Positions 17,623 through 26,338 of a stretch of 32,702 nt of DNA are shown here, piece after piece; position 1 is the stretch's first letter; the number at the start of each line of letters is the position of its first letter. This DNA is from an uncultured Flavobacteriaceae bacterium. GTDB lineage: Bacteria > Bacteroidota > Bacteroidia > Flavobacteriales > Flavobacteriaceae. The stretch covers positions 1 through 32,702 of the forward strand of contig CALJVK010000024.1 of the NCBI GenBank assembly GCA_937773465.1, written 5' to 3'. The notes beneath the pieces were generated by a model, which made no database searches, had not been told where the DNA came from, and saw only the letters and a program-made list of their open reading frames with translations. The translations under genes were made by a program, and so were the position numbers.

Positions 17623-20526
17623 ATGATGAAATTTTTTAAACAAATTCAAATTCTTTTTTTGCTTTTCCTTTCACTGGGAGTTTTTGCACAACAAAGTGTT
17701 TCGGGTTTAATTACAGATAGTTCAGGTACTCCTTTACCTGGTGTTAATGTAATTATACAAGGAACAAATGTTGGAGTTTCGAGTGATTTTGACGGTAATT
17801 ATCAAATCAATGTTGATAATGGTCAAGTTTTAGTTTTTTCTTATATCGGATACGATAGTGTTGAATTAACTGTAAATGGAACAAATCAAGATGTAAAAAT
17901 GACAGAATCTGACTCTGAGTTAGACGAAGTTGTAGTAATTGGTTACGGAACAGTTAGAAAGAAAGACTTAACTGGTGCTGTAGATTTAATTACTGAAAAG
18001 AACTTCGCAAAAGGTTCCGTAGTATCTCCTCAACAATTAATTAGAGGAAAAGTTGCAGGTGTTTCTATTGTTTCAAATAGTGGTGCGCCTGGAGATGATT
18101 CTAATGTTCTAATCAGGGGAATAGGATCTTTAAACCTTAATTCTAATCCATTATATGTTGTTGATGGAATTCCTTTAGATGCAGGTGGAGTTGGCGGATC
18201 TAGAAGTCCATTAAACGCTATTAATCCCTCTGACATCGAAGCAATAAGTATTTTAAAAGATGCATCTGCCACCGCTATCTATGGATCTAGAGCAGCAAAC
18301 GGAGTCGTGTTAATTACAACTAAAAAAGGTAAGACAGGAGATCTTAAGTTTAATTTTAGTTCAAGATCATCCTCTTTTACACCAATTGATTTTGTAGATG
18401 TATTAAACGCATCACAATTTAAATATGCTGTTCAAGCAACTGGTGTTTCAGATTATATCTCTAGGCTTGGATCATATGATACAGATTGGCAAAGAGAAAT
18501 ATATGAAACTGCAAGAGCTCAAAATAATAGCTTCTCAGTTTCAGGTGGACTATTAAACATGCCTTTTAGGGCATCATTAGGATATACTGATCAAGACGGA
18601 ATCTTGATGGGTGATAATTTTAATAGAATGACAGGATCATTCAATATTGCTCCATCCTTTTTAGATGGTGATTTAAGAGCTAATGTTAATGTTAGAGTTG
18701 TTAGAAGTGAAAATGACTTTGCTAACAGAGGAGCAATTGGATCAGCTGTGTTTTTTGATCCAACAAAACCTGTTTATGGATCAAATCCTGACGTATTTGG
18801 CGGTTATTATTCATGGACAGATTCAACTGGGAAAAAACTAGCATTATCTCCAACAAACCCTTTGGCTTTATTAAATTTAAGTGATGATGAGTCAACAGTT
18901 GATAGAATTATTACTAATTTAAAATTAGACTATGATCTTCCAGTTGATGGGTTAATTGCAACTGTGAATGCTGGATATGATAATTCTAAAGGAGAAGGTT
19001 TTAGTTCTCAAGATAAGAACATGCCAACTGATGCAGTAGGTTTTAACGGAAGTAATAATATGTACTCAAATGAAAGTACTAATTTATTATTTGACGCCTA
19101 TTTAAATTATGCTTTAGAATCCGGAAAATCTAATTTATCTGTTACTGCTGGTCATTCTTATCAGAGTTTTGAATATGATAATTCAAGTACAGCATCAGTC
19201 GAATATTTAAATACAGATGGTTCAGTTAATAATGGTTCTTCCACTACAAACTCATATATAGATACATCAAAAAATGTTTTACTTTCTTATTTTGGAAGAA
19301 TTAATTATTCTTTTAATGAAAAATACTTGCTTACAGCTACTTTAAGAGCAGATGCATCCTCTAAATTACCTGCTAACGATAGATGGGGTCAATTTTTTTC
19401 TGCTGCTTTAGCTTGGAACTTTTATGACGATGGAGTCGATAAATTAAAGTTAAGAGTTGGATTTGGTGAAGTAGGAAACGTTAATGGTCTTGGAGATTAT
19501 AATTTTTTAACCAGATATGTTAGTAGTGATTCAAAATCTAAATATGGTTTTGGAAATTCTTTCTATTCAACTTACAGACCAGCACCAATTAATAAGAACC
19601 TAAGATGGGAAGTTGGTCAAACTGCTAATTTTGGTATTGATTTTATATTTTCTGACTTAAAGTTAAATGGTTCATTAAATGCCTATATTAAAAAGACCAA
19701 TGATTTAATTGCTACTGCAGTTATCGATCCATTTACAAACTTTGGAACAACTATTGATGCCAATATTGGTGATATGGAAAATAAAGGAATTGAATTACAA
19801 TTAAATTCTACTTTGTATGAATCTGATGATTTAAAATTTGATTTGAGTTATAACATTTCTGTAAATGATAATAAAATCACAAGACTTGATAATGATCAAA
19901 ATGTAGGTGGAATTGGTTTTGGTGCTTTTTTACAAAAACATGAAACAGGTAAAGCGCCTTATTCATATTATGTTTACAAACAAATATATGATCATAAAGG
20001 AAGGCCAATTGAAGGTTCGTATGCTGACTTAAATGGTGATGGAAGAATAAATAATGATGATAGGTATACTTATAAAGACCCTTATGCCGATATATTAATG
20101 GGGTTAACAGCTTCAGTTACATATAAGGATTTTGATTTAAGCATGGCCTCAAGAGCTAGTATAGGAAACTATAGTTCTAATAGAATGCAAGCTGCTTCAG
20201 TTGAAAATCAAATATGGAATCTGGGTAGATTATCAAATGTTCACACATCGTATTTAGATACAGGGTTTTTGTATTTTTCTGATAAGAATGGTCTAAGTGA
20301 TCATCATATTCAGAATGCTTCTTTTTTTAAATTAGACAATGTTACATTAGGTTGGACAGTTGATAATGTAATTGCCAATAATCCCATGAGATTATATATA
20401 AGTGCAGATAATCTGCTTACCATCACAGAATATGAAGGAATAGATCCTGAAATCACAGGTGGTATAGATAGTAACTTTTATCCAAGGTCAAGAGCTATTG
20501 CTTTAGGACTTGATATTAATTTTTAA
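17623..20526 (+). CDS. susC: SusC-like TonB-dependent outer-membrane transporter
   Basis: A 967-residue outer-membrane barrel that imports glycans, powered through TonB. The signal peptide MMKFFKQIQILFLLFLSLGV ends in FAQQ near residue 23. A carboxypeptidase-regulatory-like domain follows (about 25-100: SGLITDSSGTPLPGVNVII, then SDFDGNYQI). DEVVVIGYGTVRKKDLTGAV opens the plug domain, with NVLIRGIGSLNLNSNPLYVV and AIYGSRAANGVVLITTKKG as classic SusC plug motifs, and the remainder is a TonB barrel ending in RSRAIALGLDINF. The length is typical. susD starts 10 bases after its stop, so the two form the usual pair. The tandem LacI-type operators lie 94-132 bases upstream. Alpha-glucan specificity is inferred from the GH13/GH65 neighbours. 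Confidence 0.96.
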   Translation: MMKFFKQIQILFLLFLSLGVFAQQSVSGLITDSSGTPLPGVNVIIQGTNVGVSSDFDGNYQINVDNGQVLVFSYIGYDSVELTVNGTNQDVKMTESDSELDEVVVIGYGTVRKKDLTGAVDLITEKNFAKGSVVSPQQLIRGKVAGVSIVSNSGAPGDDSNVLIRGIGSLNLNSNPLYVVDGIPLDAGGVGGSRSPLNAINPSDIEAISILKDASATAIYGSRAANGVVLITTKKGKTGDLKFNFSSRSSSFTPIDFVDVLNASQFKYAVQATGVSDYISRLGSYDTDWQREIYETARAQNNSFSVSGGLLNMPFRASLGYTDQDGILMGDNFNRMTGSFNIAPSFLDGDLRANVNVRVVRSENDFANRGAIGSAVFFDPTKPVYGSNPDVFGGYYSWTDSTGKKLALSPTNPLALLNLSDDESTVDRIITNLKLDYDLPVDGLIATVNAGYDNSKGEGFSSQDKNMPTDAVGFNGSNNMYSNESTNLLFDAYLNYALESGKSNLSVTAGHSYQSFEYDNSSTASVEYLNTDGSVNNGSSTTNSYIDTSKNVLLSYFGRINYSFNEKYLLTATLRADASSKLPANDRWGQFFSAALAWNFYDDGVDKLKLRVGFGEVGNVNGLGDYNFLTRYVSSDSKSKYGFGNSFYSTYRPAPINKNLRWEVGQTANFGIDFIFSDLKLNGSLNAYIKKTNDLIATAVIDPFTNFGTTIDANIGDMENKGIELQLNSTLYESDDLKFDLSYNISVNDNKITRLDNDQNVGGIGFGAFLQKHETGKAPYSYYVYKQIYDHKGRPIEGSYADLNGDGRINNDDRYTYKDPYADILMGLTASVTYKDFDLSMASRASIGNYSSNRMQAASVENQIWNLGRLSNVHTSYLDTGFLYFSDKNGLSDHHIQNASFFKLDNVTLGWTVDNVIANNPMRLYISADNLLTITEYEGIDPEITGGIDSNFYPRSRAIALGLDINF

Positions 20527-20536
20527 TCTTATAACT

Positions 20537-22144
20537 ATGAAAAAAATATTTTATTTATTCACTTTAACTTCAATGATACTAGTATCGTGTCATGCTGATT
20601 TAGATCAATTCCCAACGGATCCTGATTTATTTACCGAAATTGATGTTTTTAAAGATGTTGATTCAGCTAAAGGAGCACTTGCGAAAGTGTATGCTAGTTT
20701 AGCTATTACTGGTCAGGTAGGTCCAACAGGAGATCCTGATATTGATCCTAGTCTAATTGATGAAGGATTTTCTCAGTATACAAGAATTTTATATACACTT
20801 AATGTTTGTAGTACTGATGAGGCAGTTGTAGGTTGGGGAGACCCAGGTTTACCTAATATTCATGAAATGTCTTGGGATATAAACAATCCTTGGACTCAGG
20901 GCATGTATTTTAGGTTAGCCCAAGTTGTTTCTTTTTCTAATTCATTCATTGAAAACGCTGCTGATTTAGCTTCCAGTAATAATGAGGCTTCTTATTTTGT
21001 TGCTGAAGCTAGATTTTTAAGAGCTTATGCATACTTACAACTTATGGACATGTATGCTAATGTTCCTTTGGTAACCAAAGTAACTTCTGAACTTCCAAAA
21101 CAAAGCAATAGACAAGAGATTTTTTCTTTTGTTGAAACAGAACTTAATGAAATTAGTTCAACACTTGCAGATTCAGGATCTAATGAATACGGTAGAGTCG
21201 ATAAAGTTGCAGCATGGGCATTACTTTCCAGACTTTATTTAAATGCACCTGTATATATTGGATCTGACATGAGTTCTCAAGTTATAACTAACGCTGAAAA
21301 GGCAATTTCTAGCTCATATTCTCTGAACACTAGTGATGGAAATGGAAATGGTTCTGCATATGATGAATTATTTTTAGCAGATAACAATAAAAACGGATCT
21401 CAAAATGAGTTTATTTTCGTAGTTCAATTTGATGGATTAAATAGTCAAAATTGGGGTGGTGGAACTTTTATGGTTCATGCACCAATTGGTGGTTCAATGA
21501 ATCCTTCGATCTTTGGAGTTAATGGAGGATGGGGAGGTCTTAGAACTACAAAAGCTTTAGTTGATAAGTTTGAATACTCAGTAACAGCATCAAATTCTGA
21601 TGGACATCCTACTGCTTGGTCTGATTCAAGAGCAATGTTTCATACAGATGGACAAAACTATGAAATGGAAAAAGTTGCTCCTTTTAAGGAAGGTTATGGT
21701 GTTACTAAATTTAGAAATGTTGATGTGACTGGAGCTGCCGGATCTGACTCTTCAGGAGACCATGTTGACACAGATTTATCAATAATTAGACTAGCAGAAG
21801 TTTATTTAAACTATGCTGAAGCTGCTGTAAAAGGTGGAGGTAACCTAGACACTGCTGCAGGATTGATAAATCAACTTAGGTCTAGAGCTGGTGCCCCAAC
21901 AATTACAAGTTCTGATTTAACGGTTGACTTTGTGTTAGACGAAAGATCAAGAGAATTGTATTGGGAAGGCCAAAGAAGATCAGATTTAATTAGACACAAT
22001 AAATTTGTTACATCTAATTATATGTGGCCATTTAAAGCAGGAGCTGCTAAAGGGAAAGCTTCTGACGATTATAGAAGAATATTCCCTATTCCAGAAGCTG
22101 TACTTCTAGTGAATACTAACTTAACTCAAAATCCAAATTATTAA
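20537..22144 (+). CDS. susD: SusD/RagB-like surface glycan-binding lipoprotein
   Basis: A 535-residue lipoprotein that caps the SusC barrel and captures glycan at the cell surface. The ATG at 20537 is preferred over an upstream in-frame ATG at 20510, because it lies after the susC stop and begins a clean signal peptide, MKKIFYLFTLTSMILVSC, with the lipidated cysteine at 18. SusD hallmarks are EARFLRAYAYLQLMDMYANV with PLVTK in the helical repeat region, and near the C-terminus RLAEVYLNYAEAA, INQLRSRAGAP and LDERSRELYWEGQRRSDLIR. The following SusE-like gene begins two bases after its stop. The bound glycan is inferred to be an alpha-glucan from the operon content. Confidence 0.95.
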   Translation: MKKIFYLFTLTSMILVSCHADLDQFPTDPDLFTEIDVFKDVDSAKGALAKVYASLAITGQVGPTGDPDIDPSLIDEGFSQYTRILYTLNVCSTDEAVVGWGDPGLPNIHEMSWDINNPWTQGMYFRLAQVVSFSNSFIENAADLASSNNEASYFVAEARFLRAYAYLQLMDMYANVPLVTKVTSELPKQSNRQEIFSFVETELNEISSTLADSGSNEYGRVDKVAAWALLSRLYLNAPVYIGSDMSSQVITNAEKAISSSYSLNTSDGNGNGSAYDELFLADNNKNGSQNEFIFVVQFDGLNSQNWGGGTFMVHAPIGGSMNPSIFGVNGGWGGLRTTKALVDKFEYSVTASNSDGHPTAWSDSRAMFHTDGQNYEMEKVAPFKEGYGVTKFRNVDVTGAAGSDSSGDHVDTDLSIIRLAEVYLNYAEAAVKGGGNLDTAAGLINQLRSRAGAPTITSSDLTVDFVLDERSRELYWEGQRRSDLIRHNKFVTSNYMWPFKAGAAKGKASDDYRRIFPIPEAVLLVNTNLTQNPNY

Positions 22145-22146
22145 TT

Positions 22147-23277
22147 ATGAAAACTATATTAAAATTTAGTAAACTATTATTATTTACATTTTTAATTGTA
22201 AATATTTCTTCTTGTGAAAAAGAAGATTATTTAATCTTTACTGCTATAAATCAGAAAGAGGTTAAATTCCAAAATGAATTTCAAGATGTTTATAAAATAT
22301 CTCAACAAACATCAAATAATATTTCAGAACGTTTAGTTTGGAATGCTCCAGACTTTGATGCGCCTACTACTGTAACTTATGTAGTTGACATCTCAACAAA
22401 CAGTGATTTTTCCACTATAGATATGAGTTCAGGAGATACTTCTAATAATCATTTAGGATTAAAGGTAAGTTCAATGCTTGAATTTGCTGAAACTTTAGGT
22501 TTAGACGACGATCCTAGTACAACATTTAGTGATGGTTCACCAAATAATACAGGAATGGTTTATGCAAGAGTTACTGCTTATGCGGGAACTTCCTCATCTG
22601 GTGCAAATCAGTCATCTACTGTTTCTAAAACAGCTTCAATGAATATCGAAGTTCTTGAAAATGTTGGGGCTTGCACGGATGCTGCTTTAAGTAATTGGGG
22701 ACTTGTTGGAAGTGCTGTTAACGGATGGGGTGGAACAAATAGAGGATTTGCAGCTGGAAATGATGTTCCATTTTTAAGTAATGGGCAAGATGGAATGTTT
22801 AGAGCTGTTGCTACCTTGTATGATGGTGAATTTAAAATTCGTGAGGATAATGCATGGGGGCTTAATTATGGAGATAACGGAGCTGATGGAACATTAGAGC
22901 AAAATGGAGCTAATATTACTATTTCCGCAGGTCATTATATTATTGATTTTGATGCTGTTAATTTTACTATAACTATAACGCCTGCAGGAACTGTATGGGG
23001 AGTAGTTGGTAGCGCAACTTTAAACGGTTGGGGAGCTGCTGAGGATGTGAAATTAATGCCTGACCCATGTAATGATGGTGTTTATATAGTCAAAGACGTA
23101 GTTTTAAATGATGGTGAAATAAAATTCAGACAAGATGATGCATGGGGAGTAAACGTAGGAGATAACGGAGCTGATGGTACTTATGAAGCTAATGGAGCGA
23201 ATATTTCTGTGACTGCTGGAACATATGACATGGCGCTTGATACAGTTAACGGAACATATACATTAACTGTAAAATAA
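22147..23277 (+). CDS. SusE/SusF-like starch-binding outer-membrane lipoprotein
   Basis: A 376-residue lipoprotein with a signal peptide ending NISSC (Cys23). Residues about 30-175 form a SusE-type N-terminal domain (RLVWNAPDFDAPTTVTYVVD region). Residues 184-376 are two tandem copies of a roughly 100-residue domain, starting WGLVGSAVNGW and WGVVGSATLNGW exactly 100 residues apart. Each carries FKIREDNAWG or IKFRQDDAWG, then GDNGADGT and NGANI. This aromatic-rich layout matches the starch-binding modules of SusE and SusF, which hold malto-oligosaccharides on the cell surface without enzymatic activity. It follows susD by two bases and is followed by a strong intrinsic terminator, so SusC, SusD and SusE form the first and probably best expressed segment of the locus. 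Confidence 0.88.
   Translation: MKTILKFSKLLLFTFLIVNISSCEKEDYLIFTAINQKEVKFQNEFQDVYKISQQTSNNISERLVWNAPDFDAPTTVTYVVDISTNSDFSTIDMSSGDTSNNHLGLKVSSMLEFAETLGLDDDPSTTFSDGSPNNTGMVYARVTAYAGTSSSGANQSSTVSKTASMNIEVLENVGACTDAALSNWGLVGSAVNGWGGTNRGFAAGNDVPFLSNGQDGMFRAVATLYDGEFKIREDNAWGLNYGDNGADGTLEQNGANITISAGHYIIDFDAVNFTITITPAGTVWGVVGSATLNGWGAAEDVKLMPDPCNDGVYIVKDVVLNDGEIKFRQDDAWGVNVGDNGADGTYEANGANISVTAGTYDMALDTVNGTYTLTVK
22696..23274 (+). repeat. Tandem duplicated starch-binding module inside the SusE-like gene
   Basis: Two direct in-frame copies, codons 184-283 and 284-376, align from start to end. At DNA level the stretch GGAGATAACGGAGCTGATGG occurs identically in both copies, at about 22870 and 23158. 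Conservation is highest around AWG, NYGDNGADGT or NVGDNGADGT, and NGANI, which suggests these residues form the shared ligand site. Confidence 0.8.
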
Positions 23278-23295
23278 GTTTGTTTTCGATTTATT

Positions 23296-23333
23296 AAAAA
23301 ATGGGTTGTCAGCTTGATAATCCATTTTTTTTT
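23296..23333 (+). terminator. Intrinsic terminator between the SusE-like and GH43 genes
   Basis: A 15-base-pair hairpin with arms at 23296-23310 and 23316-23330 and a five-base loop AGCTT. The arms pair throughout, counting three G-T pairs, and the 3' arm leads into an unbroken run of nine T. It begins 18 bases after the SusE-like stop and ends 14 bases before the GH43 ATG, so no separate promoter fits comfortably between. Enzyme genes downstream would depend on read-through. Confidence 0.85.
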
Positions 23334-23347
23334 ATTCATTTTTAATT

Positions 23348-25042
23348 ATGAAATCATTTATATATTATTTTTTTATTTTAATAATTTCTTTAAATAGTAA
23401 TTATTCACAAGACACTTTTATTAATCCTGTAATTAATGGCGGTTATCCTGACCCGTCTATTGTAAGGGTCGATGACGATTTTTATATTGTAAATTCTTCT
23501 TTTGAGTATTTTCCTGCGCTTCCTATTCATCATAGTAAAGATTTGGTTAACTGGGAATTAATAGGTTATGGAATTGATAGACCTAGTCAAGCAATTAAGG
23601 AAGTTAATTTGTATGATGTTCAGCAGCAAGGTGGTATTCATGCTCCATCAATTAGATATCATGATGGACTTTTTTATATCGTTGTAACAAATGTGTATTC
23701 ACCTGAAGATAAATCTAAACCTACTGAAATGGTTAATTTCATATTAACTGCTAAAAATCCAGCTGGTCCATGGTCAGACCCATACGTTATTGAAGGTGCT
23801 CCTGGGATTGATCCAGATATTTTTTTTGATGATAATGGTAAAGTATGGTTCGTAGGAACTCATGATACTGGAAACCCAAACAAAAATGGAATAGGTGAAA
23901 TTTGGATTCAAGAACTAGATTTAAATAGCTGGAAATTAACAGGTGATAGGTTTTCTATTTGGACTGGTGCATGTGGAGGATGTTGTGTAGAAGGTCCTCA
24001 CATTTATAAACAAAATAATCGGTACTACTTAATGGTAGCTGAAGGAGGAACCTCTTACAATCATGCTGTAATGATAGCATCAAGTGAAAACATTGAAGGT
24101 CCTTACGATTCTAATCCTAAAAACCCAATACTAACCTCTAGACATTTATCTAATAACAATTGGGTACATAGCACTGGTCATGCTGATTTAGTTCAGTTAA
24201 AGGACGGTCGATGGTATATGGTTTCCTTAGGCATAAGAAATGAAATGGATGCTACTAGTAACATGGGAAGAGAAACTCATTTAATGCCAGTTTCATGGGA
24301 AGAGGCATGGGATAATTGGGTTGAAGTTGAAGAGGGTAGATGGGAACCTGTTATTATTAAATGGCCAGTAGTAGCTCCAAAAACTGGAAAAATAGAGAGA
24401 TTTACTCCAGTCCCATTTATCGAAAAAAAACAATATGTCAATAATTCTTTTTACGATGACTTTAGTTCTAATACACTTGATTTACAATGGAATTTTAGAA
24501 GAGTACCTAGAAAAAACACTTATGTATTAGATTCTAAAAATAAAAAACTTAAGTTAAACCTTAGTCCTGAAACTTTTAAGTTAAGAGGTCAGTATAGTTT
24601 AATGGGATTTAGGCAAAAGGAAACTGAATTTGAGTATTCTGCAAGTATGAATTTTAAGCCTAAAAACAACTTATCTGAATCTGGTTTAAGTATGTTTTCT
24701 CAAGATGATAATTACATAAATTTTACAATTAAAAAAGAAAATAAAAAAACTAACCTCGTTTTAATAGTAAAGCCCAGGGAAAGTGAATCGAGAACTATTA
24801 AGTCAATGCCAATTAAATATAACGATGAAATAGTTTTAAAAATCCTTTCAAAAAACAACAAGTATACTTATCATTATTCAATTGATGGAGGTAATTCCTT
24901 TATGTTATTTTCGGAAACTAAAGCTAATTTAGTTTTATGCAAAGGTTATATTGGAACTAATTTAGGTTTGTATGCTACAAGTAATGGAAATAAAACCAAA
25001 GAATATGCTGAATTTAATTGGGTTAAAAACCAAATAAAATAA
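23348..25042 (+). CDS. GH43 glycosidase with C-terminal beta-sandwich (beta-xylosidase/arabinosidase-like)
   Basis: A 564-residue secreted enzyme; the signal peptide ends near NYSQ (residue 21) and has no lipobox. The five-bladed propeller domain carries the inverting GH43 triad: base Asp35 in GGYPDPSIV, the pKa-modulating Asp155 in PGIDPDIF, and acid Glu215 in VEGPHIY. GGIHAPSIRYHDGLFY is the typical second blade. From about residue 370 a lectin-like domain starts (FSSNTLDLQWNFRRVP), as in beta-xylosidase-type GH43 proteins. A cysteine cluster, GACGGCC (207-213), sits just before the catalytic Glu. Known GH43 activities are on beta-xylosides, alpha-L-arabinosides or galactans, so its place in an alpha-glucan operon is unexpected. 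It is followed after 5 bases by a serine hydrolase gene. Confidence 0.9.
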   Translation: MKSFIYYFFILIISLNSNYSQDTFINPVINGGYPDPSIVRVDDDFYIVNSSFEYFPALPIHHSKDLVNWELIGYGIDRPSQAIKEVNLYDVQQQGGIHAPSIRYHDGLFYIVVTNVYSPEDKSKPTEMVNFILTAKNPAGPWSDPYVIEGAPGIDPDIFFDDNGKVWFVGTHDTGNPNKNGIGEIWIQELDLNSWKLTGDRFSIWTGACGGCCVEGPHIYKQNNRYYLMVAEGGTSYNHAVMIASSENIEGPYDSNPKNPILTSRHLSNNNWVHSTGHADLVQLKDGRWYMVSLGIRNEMDATSNMGRETHLMPVSWEEAWDNWVEVEEGRWEPVIIKWPVVAPKTGKIERFTPVPFIEKKQYVNNSFYDDFSSNTLDLQWNFRRVPRKNTYVLDSKNKKLKLNLSPETFKLRGQYSLMGFRQKETEFEYSASMNFKPKNNLSESGLSMFSQDDNYINFTIKKENKKTNLVLIVKPRESESRTIKSMPIKYNDEIVLKILSKNNKYTYHYSIDGGNSFMLFSETKANLVLCKGYIGTNLGLYATSNGNKTKEYAEFNWVKNQIK

Positions 25043-25047
25043 TTATT

Positions 25048-26337
25048 ATGAAAAATTTACTATTTCTTTTACTCTTACTTTTTTCTTTTAATTCGTGTAA
25101 TAATAAAGAATCACTGATTTATGATTCAAAATCTTTAGATTCACTAGTAAGTAAATATGTTGACAACGGTTCCCAGGCTCTTCTTCTTGTTAGGTTAGAA
25201 GACAGAAATGGCAACACAATATATCAAAATAGCGATAAAGACAATGATCTTGTTCCAAACTATGATATTAATGAAAATACATGGTTTAGGATTTGGTCTA
25301 TGAGTAAAATAGTAACTATTTCTTTAACCATGGATTTAGTTGAGGATGGTTTATTAAGTCTTAATGATCCTGTTTCTAAATATATTCCTGAATTTAGTAA
25401 TTTAAAAGTTGCATTATCAAATAATGATCAAGCTTTAACTAGTTACGGTCAAACCCTTGGAAATGATAATTTAGAACTACAAAACCCTTGTCCTATAAAA
25501 TTAGTTGAAAGTAATTCTGAAATGACTGTTTTGCAATTGATTAATCACCAAGCAGGTTTTTATTATTCTACAACAGGAATTGAGTGCTTAGATAATGCTT
25601 TAGATTCTAAAAATTTAGCTGCATCCAAAAACTCCAATGAACTGATACAGAAATTATCTGAACTCCCTTTGATTGATCATCCTGGAAATAAAGATTTTTA
25701 CGGTCTTAATACAACAGTTTTAGGTCTTGTTAATGAAATAGCTTCAGGCGAAAGTTTAGACAATCTTGTAAAAAATAGAATAACTGGACCAATGAATATT
25801 AAAGGTCTGCAGTATAATAAGAATTCTGATACTCAATTATTGCCAGTTTTCTCTGGTGTCGATTCTATAATAAGATTAGCTAATGAGGGAGAACTTGATA
25901 TTATGGGTTCATATGTTCCAGGATATGGTTCCGGAAACAAGTTATTTATGGGAGGAGAAGGAATGATTGGAACAGCTGATGGTTATTCAGATTTTTTAAG
26001 AATGCTATTAAATCATGGAGAATTAAATGGACATAGATTTTTAAATGAATCTTCAGTAAAAGAAATATATGCTCCCCATACACAATTAGATAATGAATAC
26101 GGATACAATGGTTATAATTTATGGGTAACGAGTGATTTAAATAAAGATAAAGGATATGGTGATGAAGGTTTATGGACTGGTGGAGGTTATGAGGGTACAC
26201 ATTTTTGGATTGATCCTAAGCGTGATTTCGTTGGACTGATAATGACACAAATGTTTGAAACACCAAAGGCTGGACATGGTAGAGATAATGAAATTAGAGG
26301 AGAAGTTTACAAACAAATATTTAAACAAGAACAGTAA
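25048..26337 (+). CDS. Beta-lactamase-fold serine hydrolase, lipoprotein
   Basis: A 429-residue member of the class C beta-lactamase/penicillin-binding family. The signal peptide ends FNSC, with lipidated Cys17. The catalytic SxxK motif is Ser84-Met-Ser-Lys87 in RIWSMSKIV, followed by the usual LVEDGLLSLNDPVSKYIPEF. The second motif is YGLNTTVLG with Tyr218, a variant of YxN seen in esterase-like members. The C-terminal GGGYEGTHFWIDP takes the place of the KTG box. Such proteins are mostly esterases or peptidases of unknown substrate rather than true beta-lactamases. It lies 5 bases after GH43 and one base before the GH13 gene, so it is clearly part of the polysaccharide operon. Removal of an acyl group from the glycan is a plausible but unproven role. 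Confidence 0.88.
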   Translation: MKNLLFLLLLLFSFNSCNNKESLIYDSKSLDSLVSKYVDNGSQALLLVRLEDRNGNTIYQNSDKDNDLVPNYDINENTWFRIWSMSKIVTISLTMDLVEDGLLSLNDPVSKYIPEFSNLKVALSNNDQALTSYGQTLGNDNLELQNPCPIKLVESNSEMTVLQLINHQAGFYYSTTGIECLDNALDSKNLAASKNSNELIQKLSELPLIDHPGNKDFYGLNTTVLGLVNEIASGESLDNLVKNRITGPMNIKGLQYNKNSDTQLLPVFSGVDSIIRLANEGELDIMGSYVPGYGSGNKLFMGGEGMIGTADGYSDFLRMLLNHGELNGHRFLNESSVKEIYAPHTQLDNEYGYNGYNLWVTSDLNKDKGYGDEGLWTGGGYEGTHFWIDPKRDFVGLIMTQMFETPKAGHGRDNEIRGEVYKQIFKQEQ

Positions 26338-26338
26338 T

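Noticed and set aside
22967..22980. ACTATAACTATAACGCC in the SusE-like gene resembles an operator half-site.
   Set aside because: It lies inside coding sequence, has no palindromic right arm, and encodes the conserved TITIT strand of the binding module.
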